Shown: piece after piece, positions 62,952-64,000 of the stretch | Position numbering within the stretch: the stretch's first letter is position 1 | Layout: every line of letters starts with the position of its first letter | Source of the DNA: Ryuthela nishihirai | Lineage: Eukaryota; Arthropoda; Arachnida; Araneae; Heptathelidae | NCBI GenBank assembly: GCA_038380435.1 | Contig: JAWZYU010000017.1 | Span: 27,338,483-27,402,482, forward strand | Direction: 5' to 3' | DNA: 64,000 nucleotides | The notes under the pieces: model-generated | What the model saw: only the letters and a program-made list of their open reading frames with translations | Database searches by the model: none | What the model was told of the DNA's origin: nothing | Position numbers and translations under genes: made by a program

Positions 62952-63197
62952 TCAAAATTCTTTTACATCGGTTTCAATCATGGGCCATTTCAATCGTTTC
63001 ATTGGTGAATGAAAAAGCAGGAGATTGCTTAATGTGTCCGAAGCACTAAGATGATTTCCTGGGATCGGCGAATGCTCCCTTCGTATTGCATCAACCATTT
63101 CATCTTTCGGGACCACATATCTTTGAAAAATCCTATTTTCTACTCGACCCACCTGTTGCAGGACTCTGTCCGATACAACATATTTCCGCCAATTCAA
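62952..63197 (-). pseudogene. Retrotransposon integrase N-terminal (H2C2) region
   Basis: YVVPKDEMVDAIRREHSPIP, then NHLSASDTLSN, FHSPMKRLKWPMIETDVKEF: the order of the integrase zinc-binding domain (VVP...H...H...FYWPxMxxDVxxF...C..C) of Gypsy-class elements. A stop immediately after DVKEF and loss of one cysteine show decay. Confidence 0.7.
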
Positions 63198-63315
63198 TCT
63201 CCAGTCGCTCCATGACTCGACTAAACTGGGGTCGGTCCTCTGTTGCTTCTTAAAATTATCCCAAAATACCCGATCCTTTACTTCTGGTGAACTGTTTCAC
63301 CTAATCTGTTCGCTC

Positions 63316-64000
63316 TCATACTCCATTCGCAGTTAGCTCACTTCGCGCTAATTCACCAACACTGCCAACATGTACTTCCTTTTCGCCCCGTGTTGCAGAT
63401 GCCCAGATATTCGCCAAAGAGGAATCACTTCTCTGCTGTTGACAAAATATCTCGGTTTCACTCGAAACGGAAACAGCTGAGTTCTCGCTCCATACTCCTT
63501 TCCTTAATCTGATCGGCGCTCGCGGGCAATAGCCACAATAACTATAGGTTCTTTGTGTGCGCGCTTTGGGCTGGCATGCCGCAGCCGAAGCAGGGAGCTG
63601 CTCGCATGTCTCGGGAGGTGACGTCACGTAGTGCATGTCGCTTCCAAGAGCTTTCTCCGTCAAATTGCTCACTCTATTAGAAACTGTAGTGTGCTCTTCG
63701 CTTAAGCTAATGGCAGAAAGCGTTTTAAAATCGTCCATCGTCAGAAGTGCAGGAAGTTCCATGGCTGAATCATGGAATCTTGGGGAAATTGCTTCCCCCC
63801 CTACCAACTGCACAGGCACGTGAATCATTTCAGCAATCTCCAAATCTCCAAATTCTGACCTCAGCTTGATCGTCCCCTTCGGTGTGAAAAACTTATCCGG
63901 GACATTATCTCTTCTAATCACGGAGATTTCAGCGCCAGAATCAAAGCTATGAAAGCACTCTGACAGCATCGTACATCCGCCGTCTGAAGCTAGGCAAGCC
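63316..64000 (-). pseudogene. Gypsy-class retrotransposon aspartic protease region, partial
   Basis: The open minus-strand frame enters from beyond the window and ends at 63316. It contains FDSGAEISVIRRD (catalytic Asp of retropepsins, DSG), then IHVPVQLVGG. A long Ser/Thr-rich linker follows, then QQRSDSSLANIWASATRGEKE, a motif that precedes the integrase in some Gypsy lineages. It lies directly before the integrase region at 63197. Gag would lie to the right, outside the window. Confidence 0.7.

Overview
The window is a stretch of animal, almost certainly arthropod (probably insect), nuclear genome. It is AT-rich, has exons with GT/AG introns, tRNA-derived SINEs and many degraded Tc1/mariner, IS630-like, hAT and piggyBac-like elements. 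No bacterial genes, rRNA genes or CRISPR arrays are visible. The host species cannot be named from sequence alone. The only recognisable host gene is a CRAL-TRIO (alpha-tocopherol-transfer-protein-like) lipid-binding gene on the + strand. Its exons lie at 6113-6306, 9580-9690 and 20862-21068, and a duplicated exon with a one-base insertion lies at 26501-26612. The introns are filled with nested transposons.

The main content is two complete-length Polinton/Maverick elements: virus-like DNA transposons with protein-primed polymerase, integrase and capsid genes. Polinton-1 (26971-43966, about 17.0 kb) is flanked by TACGTA duplications and has terminal inverted repeats of about 200 bp, and its open reading frames look intact. 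Polinton-2 (45648-60688, about 15.0 kb) has the same TACGTA flanks. It is collinear but strongly diverged, and its integrase, capsid, ATPase and polymerase genes are broken by frameshifts. Polinton-1 sits inside the end of an IS630/mariner-like transposon (26886-45233). Polinton-2 starts about 400 bp beyond that transposon, probably within a hAT-like remnant.

Both Polintons have the same layout. A rightward block runs: small accessory protein(s), a DEDDh-exonuclease-like protein, a tandem PC4-like protein, a membrane-anchored PC4-like protein, integrase with chromodomain, minor capsid protein, small basic protein, major capsid protein, adenain-like protease, A32-like packaging ATPase, and two small conserved proteins. 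A converging leftward protein-primed DNA polymerase (PolB) gene ends against it. From integrase onward the genes overlap by 4-31 nt like an operon, often as ATGA. In Polinton-1 the PolB gene appears to be spliced: three short upstream exons at 40690-42628 join in phase to the main exon, and the introns are built of tandem repeats.

The most unusual features are the three PC4-like domains per element (one anchored to a membrane), an OTU-like segment and a Vsr-like segment inside PolB, the repeat-built introns of PolB-1, and unequal expansion of a 163-bp TATA-bearing repeat in the Polinton-2 termini.

Right of Polinton-2, the window ends in a leftward Gypsy-class retrotransposon remnant (about 61260-64000) that encodes an aspartic protease followed by an integrase zinc-binding region, with no reverse transcriptase between them.
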